This document shows positions 1 through 8,812 of a stretch of 64,000 nucleotides of DNA, in pieces. The position numbers were made by a program, and so were the translations under genes. This stretch comes from a bacterium 0.1xD8-71. Its GTDB lineage: Bacteria; Bacillota; Clostridia; Lachnospirales; Lachnospiraceae. The notes below the pieces were generated by a model. That model did not search any database. It had not been told where the DNA came from and saw only the letters and a program-made list of their open reading frames with translations. Location: positions 19,710-83,709 of the forward strand of contig RAYR01000022.1 of the NCBI GenBank assembly GCA_003612405.1, in the 5' to 3' direction. The first letter of the stretch is position 1, and the number at the start of each line of letters is the position of its first letter.

Positions 1-2
1 CG

Positions 3-359
3 GAGGACGGGCAAAACGGCGTATGGCATGAGCAGGTTCTGGCTGAGGGAGACGCTGCTTATGCAAGGTGGGCTTTCTATGCAGTGGAACCGCAGACAGG
101 CAGGGTGGGATTTACCAGAGAGGGCAGAACCTATACGTTCGATTATACCCTGCCTAAGGAAAAATGGGTGAATTTGCGGCTGGAAGGTGGACAGGGCAAA
201 GTGACGCTCTACGCGGAAGGAGAAAAGATAGGGACGGTTGGCAGTGACGAGCCCTTTGAAGAACATGCCACCTTTGTATTTCCGCTACAGAGAGTGGGCG
301 GACAGACCGGGCATTTTGACGGGAAGATGGAGATAGAAGTATTATATGATGGAGAATGA
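3..359 (+). CDS. C-terminal fragment of a probable glycoside hydrolase (GH20-like)
   Basis: The reading frame is open from the left edge of the window, so only about the last 118 residues are visible and the start lies outside. The segment is rich in beta-strand-like alternation (TFDYTLPKEKWVNLRLEG, KVTLYAEGEKIGTV, ATFVFPLQRVG), as in the jelly-roll domain that closes some clostridial family 20 beta-N-acetylhexosaminidases. No catalytic residues are in view, so the family is a recollection of the tail pattern, not proof. The stop codon overlaps the start of the following methyltransferase gene, which implies co-transcription. It could be another carbohydrate-binding module. Confidence 0.5.
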   Translation, partial: EDGQNGVWHEQVLAEGDAAYARWAFYAVEPQTGRVGFTREGRTYTFDYTLPKEKWVNLRLEGGQGKVTLYAEGEKIGTVGSDEPFEEHATFVFPLQRVGGQTGHFDGKMEIEVLYDGE

Positions 360-1194
360 AATGGAAGCATATACGGATTTTGCGCAGGTTTATGATGAGT
401 TTATGGATGAGACGCCCTATGAGGAATGGTGTGCGTTCCTGGTGGGGATGCTTAAAAAGTATGGGGTGAATCAGGACAACGGTAGCGAAAGAATGACAGA
501 GACGTCTTCTGGCAGGAGATTGTCGAAGCAGGCGGCCCGGAATTTCAGACAGGAAAGGAATACCATCCTGGACCTGGGCTGTGGGACAGGAACGTTGACG
601 GAACTTCTGGCCAGGAAGGGATATGATATGATCGGTGTGGACAATGCCCAGGAGATGTTACAGATTGCCATGGACAAAAGGGACCGGTCGGGACTGGATA
701 TTCTGTACTTGTTGCAGGATATGCGGGAATTTGAACTTTACGGCGCGGTAGGCGCGGTGATCAGTGTGTGCGATTCCATTAACTATCTGTTGGAGGAAGA
801 GGATATTCTGCAAACTTTCCGGCTGGTGCACAATTACCTGTATCCGGGCGGTGTTTTTATTTTTGATTTTAACACGGTGTACAAATATGCCAATATCATA
901 GGTGATGCAACAATTGCGGAGAACCGGGAAGATTGCAGCTTTATCTGGGAAAACTATTATCATGAAGAGGAAGAAATCAATGAGTATGACCTGACGATAT
1001 TTGTCAGAAACAGAGGGGAAGAACTGTTTCAACGCTTTCAGGAGACCCATTATCAGCGGGGGTATCAGCTAGAACAGATGCGCAGACTGGTGGAAGATGC
1101 GGGGCTTCGCGTGTTGGAAACCCTGGATGCGGACACCCATGACGGGGTGACGCCGGAGAGTGAGAGAATCTATATTGTGGCAAAGAAGAATTGA
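346..1194 (+). CDS. Class I SAM-dependent methyltransferase
   Basis: The 282-residue protein carries the glycine-rich SAM-binding motif I (ILDLGCGTGTLTELLARKGYD, near residues 75-95) and the motif II acidic region (IGVDNAQEMLQIA), with a conserved GGVFIFDFNT strand further on. These define a Rossmann-fold methyltransferase; the substrate cannot be told. The start at 346 overlaps the upstream gene by 14 bases; an in-frame ATG at 361 (MEAYTDFAQVYDEFMD) matches the usual N-terminus of the family and may be the true start. hslO follows after about 20 bases, so the two are probably one transcript. Confidence 0.85.
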   Translation: MMENEMEAYTDFAQVYDEFMDETPYEEWCAFLVGMLKKYGVNQDNGSERMTETSSGRRLSKQAARNFRQERNTILDLGCGTGTLTELLARKGYDMIGVDNAQEMLQIAMDKRDRSGLDILYLLQDMREFELYGAVGAVISVCDSINYLLEEEDILQTFRLVHNYLYPGGVFIFDFNTVYKYANIIGDATIAENREDCSFIWENYYHEEEEINEYDLTIFVRNRGEELFQRFQETHYQRGYQLEQMRRLVEDAGLRVLETLDADTHDGVTPESERIYIVAKKN

Positions 1195-1213
1195 AGAAAG
1201 AGGTACAGACAAC

Positions 1214-2089
1214 ATGGCAGATTATTTAGTGAGAGCAACAGCGGCGAACGCGCAGATACGCGCCTTTGCGGTCACTTCTAAGGAACTCGTGGAGTATGCC
1301 CGTTCGGCCCATGATACCAGTCCGGTGGTGACAGCGGCGCTGGGGCGCCTGATGACAGGGGCGGTGATGATGGGAAGCATGTTAAAAGGCGAACAGGATA
1401 TGCTGACCTTACAGATCCGCGGCGCAGGGCCGGTGCACGGGCTCACCGTAACGGCAGATTCGCAGGGGAATGTGAAAGGATATGCAGATAACCCCCAGGC
1501 CATGATGCCTCCGAACCATTTGGGAAAGCTGGATGTGGGCGGTGTGATCGGAGCCGGTGTGCTTACCGTCATGAAGGATATGGGCTTAAAAGAGCCCTAC
1601 GCCTCTACCATAGAGCTTCAGACAGGGGAAATCGGGGACGATCTGACTTATTATTTTGCGGCTTCGGAGCAGGTGCCTTCCAGTGTGGCACTGGGCGTAT
1701 TGATGGATAAGAACAATACGGTGCGGCAGGCGGGCGGGTTTATTATCCAGCTGATGCCTTTTACAGGGGAGGATGTCATTACAAAGTTGGAGAATACATT
1801 ATCGTCCATACAGTCGGTGACAACGATGTTGGAGGAAGGCAATACACCGGAGCAGATTCTGGAGATTGTCTTAGGAGACCTGGGGGTAGAGATTACGGAT
1901 ACCATGCCTGTACAGTTCGCATGTAACTGTAGTAAGGAGCGGGTGGAAAAAGTACTGATCAGTCTTAGCAGGAAGGATTTGCAGGAGATGATTGACGAAA
2001 ATAAAGATGTCGATCTGCATTGTCATTTCTGTAACAGGAACTATACCTTTACTGTGGATGAACTTAAGAATATTGCGAAAAGCAGATAA
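1214..2089 (+). CDS. hslO: Hsp33 redox-regulated holdase chaperone
   Basis: Hsp33 is a cytosolic holdase switched on by oxidative unfolding. The 291-residue protein has the usual N-terminus (MADYLVRATAANAQIRAFAV) and a C-terminal zinc/redox module with four cysteines arranged as CNCS and, about 30 residues later, CHFC. I chose 1214 because this ATG starts the conserved N-terminus and follows an AGAAAGAGG ribosome site; longer in-frame extensions run into the preceding methyltransferase gene. Length and cysteine pattern are normal for the family, so it should be functional. Confidence 0.95.
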   Translation: MADYLVRATAANAQIRAFAVTSKELVEYARSAHDTSPVVTAALGRLMTGAVMMGSMLKGEQDMLTLQIRGAGPVHGLTVTADSQGNVKGYADNPQAMMPPNHLGKLDVGGVIGAGVLTVMKDMGLKEPYASTIELQTGEIGDDLTYYFAASEQVPSSVALGVLMDKNNTVRQAGGFIIQLMPFTGEDVITKLENTLSSIQSVTTMLEEGNTPEQILEIVLGDLGVEITDTMPVQFACNCSKERVEKVLISLSRKDLQEMIDENKDVDLHCHFCNRNYTFTVDELKNIAKSR

Positions 2090-2794
2090 ATCAAATCATG
2101 ATTTAATACACTGTATTTTGGGTGGGAATATTCATATTATATAAGATAACAAGACTGGTCTTACAGGATGAAACAGCAGGATAAAAACGGTCGTGATTTA
2201 TAATATTATGACTGGAAATACGGATAAACAGCGGATATCAGGAGATATATAAAAATTAAGATACGACTGTGATGGTCATAAAAACAACTTGCGATATGGA
2301 ATTGACACCTGACAAGGTAAGCAGGATGTGATGCTGTTGATTTTTGCAATAAAATGATAAAAAGTCCTTGGCAGTGGTTTTTAAGGCAGCAAATGTGCAG
2401 GAAGACAGAAAAGACAGCAAAATAAGTTTTGCGAAGAGTATATCAAAACATTAAAAGAAGATTTAAGTGAAAACACATACGAAATTACGTGATGCGCCAG
2501 GAAAAACAAGAAAAGAGAGGTGTCCCGGAAACCTTGATTTTATGGGAGGTTCTGCAAATAGGTAACTTATGTTACTGTTAAAATAACGGATGATAGATAA
2601 CAGAAAATATATTTTTGCAGAGGACAAAAGAGGTTTTTCGGGGCAGCAGGCGCTTAAATAAAGATATAAAATGGAATAAAATCTGGTAAAATAAATTTAA
2701 AGGATTTACAAAAAATCGGGCTGTAATACGCAAAACCCGGTAATAATGAGGAATTCTAATGCTATTATCATAAAGAAGAGAGGCGGAAGAGGAC
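2090..2794. other. 705-base gene-free, AT-rich gap
   Basis: No convincing coding sequence is visible on either strand between hslO and nadE. The stretch is A-rich and broken by stops in all frames, unlike its neighbours. The clearest structure is the dyad GTAAC-TTAT-GTTAC at 2562-2575, which could be an operator for nadE or chance. A TTGACA at 2302-2307 has no good -10 partner. It may be a decayed gene or a long untranslated leader. Confidence 0.5.
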
Positions 2795-4708
2795 ATGAAA
2801 CATGGATTCATTAAAGTGGCGGCGATGACCCCCGGAATCAAGGTGGCGGATCCGGTCTATAATGTGAAGGAAGTTTGTAAAGGAATCGAGGAGGCTCTTG
2901 CGCAGGGGGCAAAGATCATTGTTTTTCCAGAACTGTGTCTGACAGGCTATACCTGCGGTGACTTGTTCTTGCAGGAACTTCTGCTGTCCCAGGCAAGGGA
3001 AGTGCTTGGTGTGGCTGCGGAGGCCACAGAGGGCAGTGATGCGCTTGTTTTTGTGGGACTTCCGCTTGTGAAAGATTATAAACTCTATAATGTGGCGGCA
3101 GTGTTACAGAATGGAGAAATACTGGCCTTTATTCCGAAACGTTTTATTCCGTCCTATGCGGAATTCTATGAGACCAGACACTTTGCACCCGGAAATACCG
3201 TGCCGGAGCCTTATCTATATGAAGATAAGGAAATACCTTTCGGGACAGATATTCTGTTTCGGGTAAATGGGGTACAGGGTCTGGTGGTTGGCTGTGAAAT
3301 CTGTGAGGATATCTGGGTGCCTGACTCGCCGGGTACAGCTCATGCGCTGGCCGGTGCTACGGTAATGGTCAATCTCTCGGCATCCAACGAGACCGTCGGC
3401 AAGGACGTATACCGGGAGATGCTGGTGAAATCTGCCAGTGCCAGGCAGATCACGGCCTATATCTACGCCTCGGCCGGGGAGGGTGAATCCACGCAGGATC
3501 TGGTATTCGGCGGCCATAACATCATAGCGGAAAACGGTACCATACTGGCCCAGGCGAAGCGTTTTGAACCGGAGAATATCTATACAGATATTGATGTCCA
3601 CAGAATCTGCCATGAGAGGCGGCGGATGAGTACCTATCATCCGGAGACCATACAGAATCATATGATATTGTCTGTTTCCATGGAAGAGGAGGAAACGAAA
3701 CTGACAAGAACCTTTGCCCCACAGCCTTTCGTGCCCACAGATTCAAAAGAACGTAATAAGCGTTGTGATGAGATTCTTTCCATTCAGTCTTATGGCCTTA
3801 AGAAACGGTATGAACATACGGGCTGTCAGTCCGCGGTTCTGGGGATATCCGGCGGTCTGGATTCCACCCTGGCGCTTCTGGTAACGGTTCGGGCCTTTGA
3901 TCTGCTGGGTCTTGGAAGAGATAAGATAACATCTGTTACAATTCCCTGTTTCGGCACCACGGACAGGACGTATGACAATGCATGCAGGCTGGCGGGGATG
4001 CTTGGAACCACGCTGCGGGAGGTGGATATCAAAGAGGCTGTGACAGTGCATTTCCGGGATATTGGACAGGACATGGACAAGCACGATGTGACGTATGAGA
4101 ATGGACAGGCCAGGGAACGGACACAGGTACTGATGGATATTGCAAACCAGACGGGTGGTATGGTCATCGGTACCGGCGATATGTCGGAGCTTGCACTGGG
4201 CTGGGCCACCTATAATGGGGATCATATGTCCATGTACGGTGTCAATGCTGGTGTGCCGAAGACTCTGGTACGCCATCTGGTACAATACTATGCGGATACC
4301 TGCGGTGATGAAAACCTGCGGGCGCTTCTTCTGGATATACTTGACACACCTGTCAGTCCTGAGCTTCTGCCGCCGGTGGACGGGGTCATTTCCCAGAAGA
4401 CAGAAGATCTGGTGGGGCCTTACGAACTGCATGATTTCTTCTTATATTATATGCTGCGCTGTGGTTTTGAGCCGGCGAAAGTATTCCGGGCGGCCTGTAC
4501 GGCATTTCAGAATGTTTATGACAAAGATGTCATATTGAAATGGTTAAAGATATTTTATCAGAGATTTTTTGCCCAGCAGTTCAAGCGTTCCTGTCTGCCG
4601 GACGGGCCGAAGGTGGGAAGTGTTGCTGTGTCGCCCAGAGGCGATCTGCGGATGCCGTCCGATGCCTGTGCAAGGATCTGGCTGGCACAGATTGAGGAAC
4701 TAAAGTAG
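2795..4708 (+). CDS. nadE: Glutamine-dependent NAD+ synthetase
   Basis: This enzyme amidates nicotinic acid adenine dinucleotide to NAD+ using ammonia released from glutamine. The 637-residue chain has both parts: an N-terminal nitrilase-fold glutaminase (about 1-290) with the catalytic Glu in VFPELCLTGY (residue 46), the Lys in FIPKRFIPSYAEFYE and the nucleophilic Cys in VGCEICEDIW near residue 167; and a C-terminal ATP-pyrophosphatase synthetase domain with the P-loop SGGLDSTLAL near residue 351. Size matches the glutamine-dependent class. The ATG follows GGCGGAAGAGGAC. It stands alone, converging with the AraC-family gene downstream. Confidence 0.95.
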   Translation: MKHGFIKVAAMTPGIKVADPVYNVKEVCKGIEEALAQGAKIIVFPELCLTGYTCGDLFLQELLLSQAREVLGVAAEATEGSDALVFVGLPLVKDYKLYNVAAVLQNGEILAFIPKRFIPSYAEFYETRHFAPGNTVPEPYLYEDKEIPFGTDILFRVNGVQGLVVGCEICEDIWVPDSPGTAHALAGATVMVNLSASNETVGKDVYREMLVKSASARQITAYIYASAGEGESTQDLVFGGHNIIAENGTILAQAKRFEPENIYTDIDVHRICHERRRMSTYHPETIQNHMILSVSMEEEETKLTRTFAPQPFVPTDSKERNKRCDEILSIQSYGLKKRYEHTGCQSAVLGISGGLDSTLALLVTVRAFDLLGLGRDKITSVTIPCFGTTDRTYDNACRLAGMLGTTLREVDIKEAVTVHFRDIGQDMDKHDVTYENGQARERTQVLMDIANQTGGMVIGTGDMSELALGWATYNGDHMSMYGVNAGVPKTLVRHLVQYYADTCGDENLRALLLDILDTPVSPELLPPVDGVISQKTEDLVGPYELHDFFLYYMLRCGFEPAKVFRAACTAFQNVYDKDVILKWLKIFYQRFFAQQFKRSCLPDGPKVGSVAVSPRGDLRMPSDACARIWLAQIEELK

Positions 4709-4739
4709 TAAGTACCAGTATTTTCAGGAATCTGTATTC

Positions 4740-5588
4740 TTACGGCCCCACATGTTCATTCCTCCACTGCCTGGGGGAGATGCCATAAACATTTTTAAAT
4801 GCCCGGGAAAAATGCAGTTGGTTTGGATAGCCCACGGCATTTCCTATATCTGCAATGGAAAGGCCTGTCAGCCTTAACAGCTCGGCAGCCTTGGACATGC
4901 GGTAGGAAATCAGAAATTCCTGAGGTGATTTTCCCATATTTTCATGAAAAATCTTACCAAAATAGCTTCTGTTGAGTCCGCAGGAGGCGGCAATCGTCTC
5001 CACGGTGATATCATTCTGGAAGTTCTGTTCAATGTAGGAGATGGCTTCCTTGATATAAAAATCCCGCAGACTGTTGCCTTTATTGAGCTGGGCGGAGGAA
5101 GCAGAACGCATAAAATAGTCTATAAAAAGGAAGAGGTGTCCAATCAGGTGAAAGGGGGATTCATTCCCGTGATTAACGATATAGACCATCTCTTCTTTCA
5201 TGTTCTCGGCAATATCCTTATAGCGTGCCTTATAGATTGGCTGATTACGGTTTAATCCTGTCAGTTCTATGGCTTCCTTGGCACGCAGTCCATCGAATTC
5301 CAGCCATGTATATTCCCAGGGGATTTCATGATCTGCAATGTAGGTACATACCTGATGAGGAAAAATCATAAATCCCTGCCCGCTTTTGATCTGGTAGGCA
5401 ATGGACTCGCCCTGGGCATTTTCGGCGATCAGGGTGCCTGTTCCGGACAAACACAGATGAAAAAGATAGTGATTTCTGGCAGCGGGTCCGAAAGAATGAG
5501 AGGGATCGCACTGTTCCCAGCCGAACTGGTAGAGCCCGAGATCAATAAAGTTTTCACTGGGAAAAACAGAAAAAATCACTTCACTCAT
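4740..5588 (-). CDS. AraC-family transcriptional regulator of the adjacent sugar locus
   Basis: A 282-residue protein with an N-terminal cupin-like effector domain (about 1-160) and a C-terminal double helix-turn-helix (about 185-280) ending in the AraC signature (IADIGNAVGYPNQLHFSRAFK followed by YGISPRQWR). I place the start at 5588 because it follows AGAAGGGACAACT at good spacing; a longer in-frame start at 5627 lacks this. It diverges from the substrate-binding protein, permease and alpha-galactosidase genes, so it is probably the MsmR/RafR-like activator responding to an alpha-galactoside. The effector is inferred from context only. Confidence 0.9.
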   Translation of the reverse strand: MSEVIFSVFPSENFIDLGLYQFGWEQCDPSHSFGPAARNHYLFHLCLSGTGTLIAENAQGESIAYQIKSGQGFMIFPHQVCTYIADHEIPWEYTWLEFDGLRAKEAIELTGLNRNQPIYKARYKDIAENMKEEMVYIVNHGNESPFHLIGHLFLFIDYFMRSASSAQLNKGNSLRDFYIKEAISYIEQNFQNDITVETIAASCGLNRSYFGKIFHENMGKSPQEFLISYRMSKAAELLRLTGLSIADIGNAVGYPNQLHFSRAFKNVYGISPRQWRNEHVGP

Positions 5589-5727
5589 AGTTGTCCCTTC
5601 TGTTTCATATAATAAGAATATATTCATTATATACCAAAATGCTACTTTACTTCAAACAAAAAGGATAAAAGCGGCATAAAGGCATATAACATGCAAAATA
5701 GTGGTATTTATTGATAGCATAATGGTA

Positions 5728-5736
5728 TGTTATAAT
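5728..5736 (+). promoter_or_regulatory. Extended -10 promoter of the alpha-galactoside operon
   Basis: TG-T-TATAAT (TG at 5728-5729, hexamer at 5731-5736) lies 32 bases before the binding-protein ATG, with the ribosome site AGGGAAGGAG between them. No strong -35 hexamer is present at the right distance, which fits activation by the divergent AraC-family protein. Several GCAT/ATGC half-sites at about 5675-5735 could be its binding repeats. Confidence 0.55.
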
Positions 5737-5767
5737 GCAAATATCAATTTAGGGAAGGAGATGCTTT

Positions 5768-7054
5768 ATGAAAAGGAGGAACGGAAAATACCTTGGAGCG
5801 GCATTGTGCGGTGCGGCGGCAGTGATGGCGCTCACAGGATGTGGGAGTGAAGCTGATTCTCATAAGACCGAGATCGAGATTGTCCAGTATAAGCCGGAAG
5901 CGGCAAACTACTTCAGTATGGTGGAAGAAGAGTTTAACGCGACCCATGACGATATCCATCTCACTATCAGTTCGCCAAACGATGCCATGACAATATTAAA
6001 AACGAGATTTATAAGGGAAGATTACCCGGATATTATCGGCATTGGCGGAGACATCAATTATTCTTATTTCGTAGATGCGGAAATCCTCATGGATATTTCG
6101 GATTATGAGGGACTAAAGAACATTAACCAGGGGTATCTGAACATCGATGAATCCCTGGAACTGGTTCCCACAGAAGGAATTTATGCGGTACCTTATGTGG
6201 CCAATGCGGCCGGTATCCTGTATAACAGAGACATGTTTGAGGAGCATGGCTGGGAGATACCCACCAACTGGGCGGAACTGAACGCTCTGTGCGAGACCAT
6301 AGAAGCGGAAGGGATACTTCCTTTTTACTTTGGGTTTAAGGATACCTGGACATGTCTGGCTCCATGGAATTCCATGGCAGTAGATCTGGCGCCGGCAGAT
6401 GCCACCAAGCAGGTGAACCGGGGTGAGACCACCTTTGCCAAGGAGTACAGAGAGGTATCCGAGAAATACCTGACACTGCTTCAGTATGGGCCTGATGATC
6501 CATTTGCATACGGATATAACGATGCCTGTACTGCTTTTGCCAGAGGGGAATCGGCTATGTATCCCATCGGCAGTTATGCGGCACCGCAGATTCTGTCCGT
6601 GAACCCGGATCTGAATATGGATTCCTTCGTGATGCCGGCCAATGACGCAGCAGAAGGCAATACGCTCAATTCTGGAATTGACTTACAGTTCAGTGTGCTG
6701 GCAGGCTGCAAGAATAAGGAAGCGGCCTATGAGGTACTTAACTTCTTATATGAAGATGCCAATATCCAGAAATACATTGATGCACAGACAGCAATTCCCT
6801 GCAAAAAGGGAGATTTCGCCCTGCCGTCCATCCTTGATGGTATGACAGAGTATATCGCATCCGGCAACATGACGGATTACCCGGATCACTATTATCCTTC
6901 CGAGATGGCGGTGGATGCACAGATTCAGACCTTCCTGTTAAAGAAGGATGTGGATGCTTTCTTGCAGAAATTTGATACGGACTGGCTGCGTTATAACAGA
7001 GATATTATCCGTCTGGTACAGGATTATGAACGCCAGCATGGGAACGCGGATTAA
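5768..7054 (+). CDS. Sugar ABC transporter substrate-binding lipoprotein (MsmE/RafE-like)
   Basis: A 428-residue solute-binding protein of cluster 1. The N-terminus is a lipoprotein signal: KRR positive charges, a hydrophobic stretch and the lipobox ALTGC, with Cys near residue 26 as the lipidation site. The body has family patterns such as YFSMVEEEFNATHDDI and GIYAVPYVANAAGILYNRDMFEEHGWEIPTNW (read with the W-rich binding loop). It sits on the outer membrane face and hands sugar to the two permeases that follow after 21 bases. The neighbouring GH36 gene points to raffinose, melibiose or stachyose as ligand. Confidence 0.9.
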   Translation: MKRRNGKYLGAALCGAAAVMALTGCGSEADSHKTEIEIVQYKPEAANYFSMVEEEFNATHDDIHLTISSPNDAMTILKTRFIREDYPDIIGIGGDINYSYFVDAEILMDISDYEGLKNINQGYLNIDESLELVPTEGIYAVPYVANAAGILYNRDMFEEHGWEIPTNWAELNALCETIEAEGILPFYFGFKDTWTCLAPWNSMAVDLAPADATKQVNRGETTFAKEYREVSEKYLTLLQYGPDDPFAYGYNDACTAFARGESAMYPIGSYAAPQILSVNPDLNMDSFVMPANDAAEGNTLNSGIDLQFSVLAGCKNKEAAYEVLNFLYEDANIQKYIDAQTAIPCKKGDFALPSILDGMTEYIASGNMTDYPDHYYPSEMAVDAQIQTFLLKKDVDAFLQKFDTDWLRYNRDIIRLVQDYERQHGNAD

Positions 7055-7075
7055 TGGGAAAGGAGAAGAGAGACA

Positions 7076-7942
7076 ATGAAAAATGAGAGAAAAAGAACAT
7101 TTTTACTGATTACCATTCCGATTCTGGCCCTGTTTATCTGCTTTAATACCATTCCGCTCATCCGTGGTGTGATATACAGCTTTACGAACTTCAAGGGCTT
7201 TGGATCCTACGATTGGGTGGGACTTCGCAACTATGCGGATCTGTTTACGGACGCACGTGTGGGCCGGTCTTACTGGTTTACTTTTAAACTGGCGGTAGTG
7301 ACCACTGTTGTTGTCAATGTCTTAAGTCTTCTTCTGGCACTGGCATTAAACAGCAAGATCCGGGCTAAGAGCTTCTTCCGCGGGGCATACTTTTTACCGA
7401 ATATCTTAGGATCTTTGGTAGTGGCATATATCTTCAATTACTTCTTTACTTATATTCTGCCCGCAGTTGCAGACATGATCGGTATAGACGCCCTGCGCAC
7501 CAGTATCCTGTCAGATCCCGGTTCGGCCTGGATCGGTGTTATGATCGTATGCGCATGGCAGGCCATTGCCATGAACACAATCATCTACATTTCAGGATTG
7601 CAGACAGTGCCGGAAGATGTATATGAGGCAGGCGGATTAGATGGGGCTACCGGATGGAAACAGTTTAAGCACCTGACATTCCCGCTGATCATTCCCTTCT
7701 TTTCCATCAATATGGTTCTGTGTATCAAGAACTTCCTGATGGTATTTGATCAGATTATGGCTTTGACCAAGGGCGGCCCGGCACAGAGTACGGAGTCCAT
7801 CTCTTATCTGATCTACAATAACGGTATGTCGGGCGGACAGTTCGGATTCCAGAGTGCCAACGCGGTTGTATTCTTTATTGTGATCGTAATTGTCTCCGTG
7901 GCACAGATGAAGTTTTCCGGTAAGAAGGAGGAACAGTTATGA
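7076..7942 (+). CDS. Sugar ABC transporter permease (MsmF-like)
   Basis: A 288-residue inner permease with six predicted membrane segments, beginning with one at about residues 10-32 (LLITIPILALFICFNTIPL). The ATPase-coupling EAA loop is visible as EDVYEAGGLDGATGWKQFKHLTFPLI near residues 180-205, including the invariant Gly. It forms a heterodimer with the next protein. The stop overlaps the next start by four bases (ATGA), indicating translational coupling. No ATPase gene is present in this cluster. Confidence 0.92.
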   Translation: MKNERKRTFLLITIPILALFICFNTIPLIRGVIYSFTNFKGFGSYDWVGLRNYADLFTDARVGRSYWFTFKLAVVTTVVVNVLSLLLALALNSKIRAKSFFRGAYFLPNILGSLVVAYIFNYFFTYILPAVADMIGIDALRTSILSDPGSAWIGVMIVCAWQAIAMNTIIYISGLQTVPEDVYEAGGLDGATGWKQFKHLTFPLIIPFFSINMVLCIKNFLMVFDQIMALTKGGPAQSTESISYLIYNNGMSGGQFGFQSANAVVFFIVIVIVSVAQMKFSGKKEEQL

Positions 7943-8772
7943 TAGAGAAGAAAACAAATATATCAGCAATGACAGTTCTGATCCTGGGACTTTCGACGAT
8001 TGCTCTTCCGCTGTATCTGACGATTGTAATCGCCTTTAAACAGCCAACAGAAATGACCAACAGCATAAGCGGTATTTTATCTTTACCTAAAACATGGAGT
8101 CTTAACAATTTCAGGGAAGCGATGGAAATCACAGATTTCTGGAATTCCCTCAAAAACAGTCTGCTGATCACAGGACTTACGGTGGTGCTTTCCATTGTGG
8201 TGCACTCTCTGATGGGTTATGCATTGGGCAGAAATAAAGCCAAAAGTAAATTTTACAGCTTCGTATATCTGTTCATCGTCAGCGGTATGTTCGTTCCTTT
8301 TGCAATCCTGATGATGCCGCTTGCAAAACAGACGGCTGAGCTGGGTCTTGCAAACTGGTTTGGCGTAATCTTACTTTATGTGGTATTCTATATGCCGATG
8401 AATGTGCTTTTGTACTCGGGATATCTTGTGAATATTCCCATGGCATTGGAGGAAGCGGCCAAGGTAGACGGAGCTTCCACATGGACAACATACTGGAAGA
8501 TTCTCTTCCCGATTATGCGCCCCATGCACGCGACGGTGGCCGTACTGACAGCGCTGGCAGTATGGAATGATGTGATGACACCCCTTGTTATCATGGCAGG
8601 TTCCGGAGAGAATACGCTGCCTCTTGCACAGCTGAATTTCCAGTCCCAGTTCGGCACGAACTATAACCTGGCATTTGCCTCCTATCTGCTTTCTCTGATA
8701 CCGATACTGATCTTCTATGTCATTTGTCAGAAGCAGATCTTAAACGGCGTTGTCAATGGTGCGGTGAAATAA
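7939..8772 (+). CDS. Sugar ABC transporter permease (MsmG-like)
   Basis: A 277-residue partner permease of the MalG/MsmG type with about six membrane segments and the EAA loop EEAAKVDGASTWTTYWKILFPIMRP near residues 173-197. It lacks the long extra N-terminal segment of the MalF side, as is usual. It is coupled to the upstream permease through the ATGA overlap and is followed closely by the alpha-galactosidase gene, so the locus couples uptake with hydrolysis. Confidence 0.92.
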   Translation: MIEKKTNISAMTVLILGLSTIALPLYLTIVIAFKQPTEMTNSISGILSLPKTWSLNNFREAMEITDFWNSLKNSLLITGLTVVLSIVVHSLMGYALGRNKAKSKFYSFVYLFIVSGMFVPFAILMMPLAKQTAELGLANWFGVILLYVVFYMPMNVLLYSGYLVNIPMALEEAAKVDGASTWTTYWKILFPIMRPMHATVAVLTALAVWNDVMTPLVIMAGSGENTLPLAQLNFQSQFGTNYNLAFASYLLSLIPILIFYVICQKQILNGVVNGAVK

Positions 8773-8812
8773 AGATTAAGAAATGAAGTAAGAAAAAGGT
8801 TTGGTACAGCAT

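Noticed and set aside
2302..2340. Promoter at TTGACA in the 2.1-2.8 kb gap
   Set aside because: At 17-19 bases there is only GATGTG or TGTGAT; no gene follows for 450 bases.
2578..2841. Minus-strand 87-codon frame in the AT-rich gap
   Set aside because: Overlaps the nadE start, has no ribosome site, and is low-complexity in make-up.
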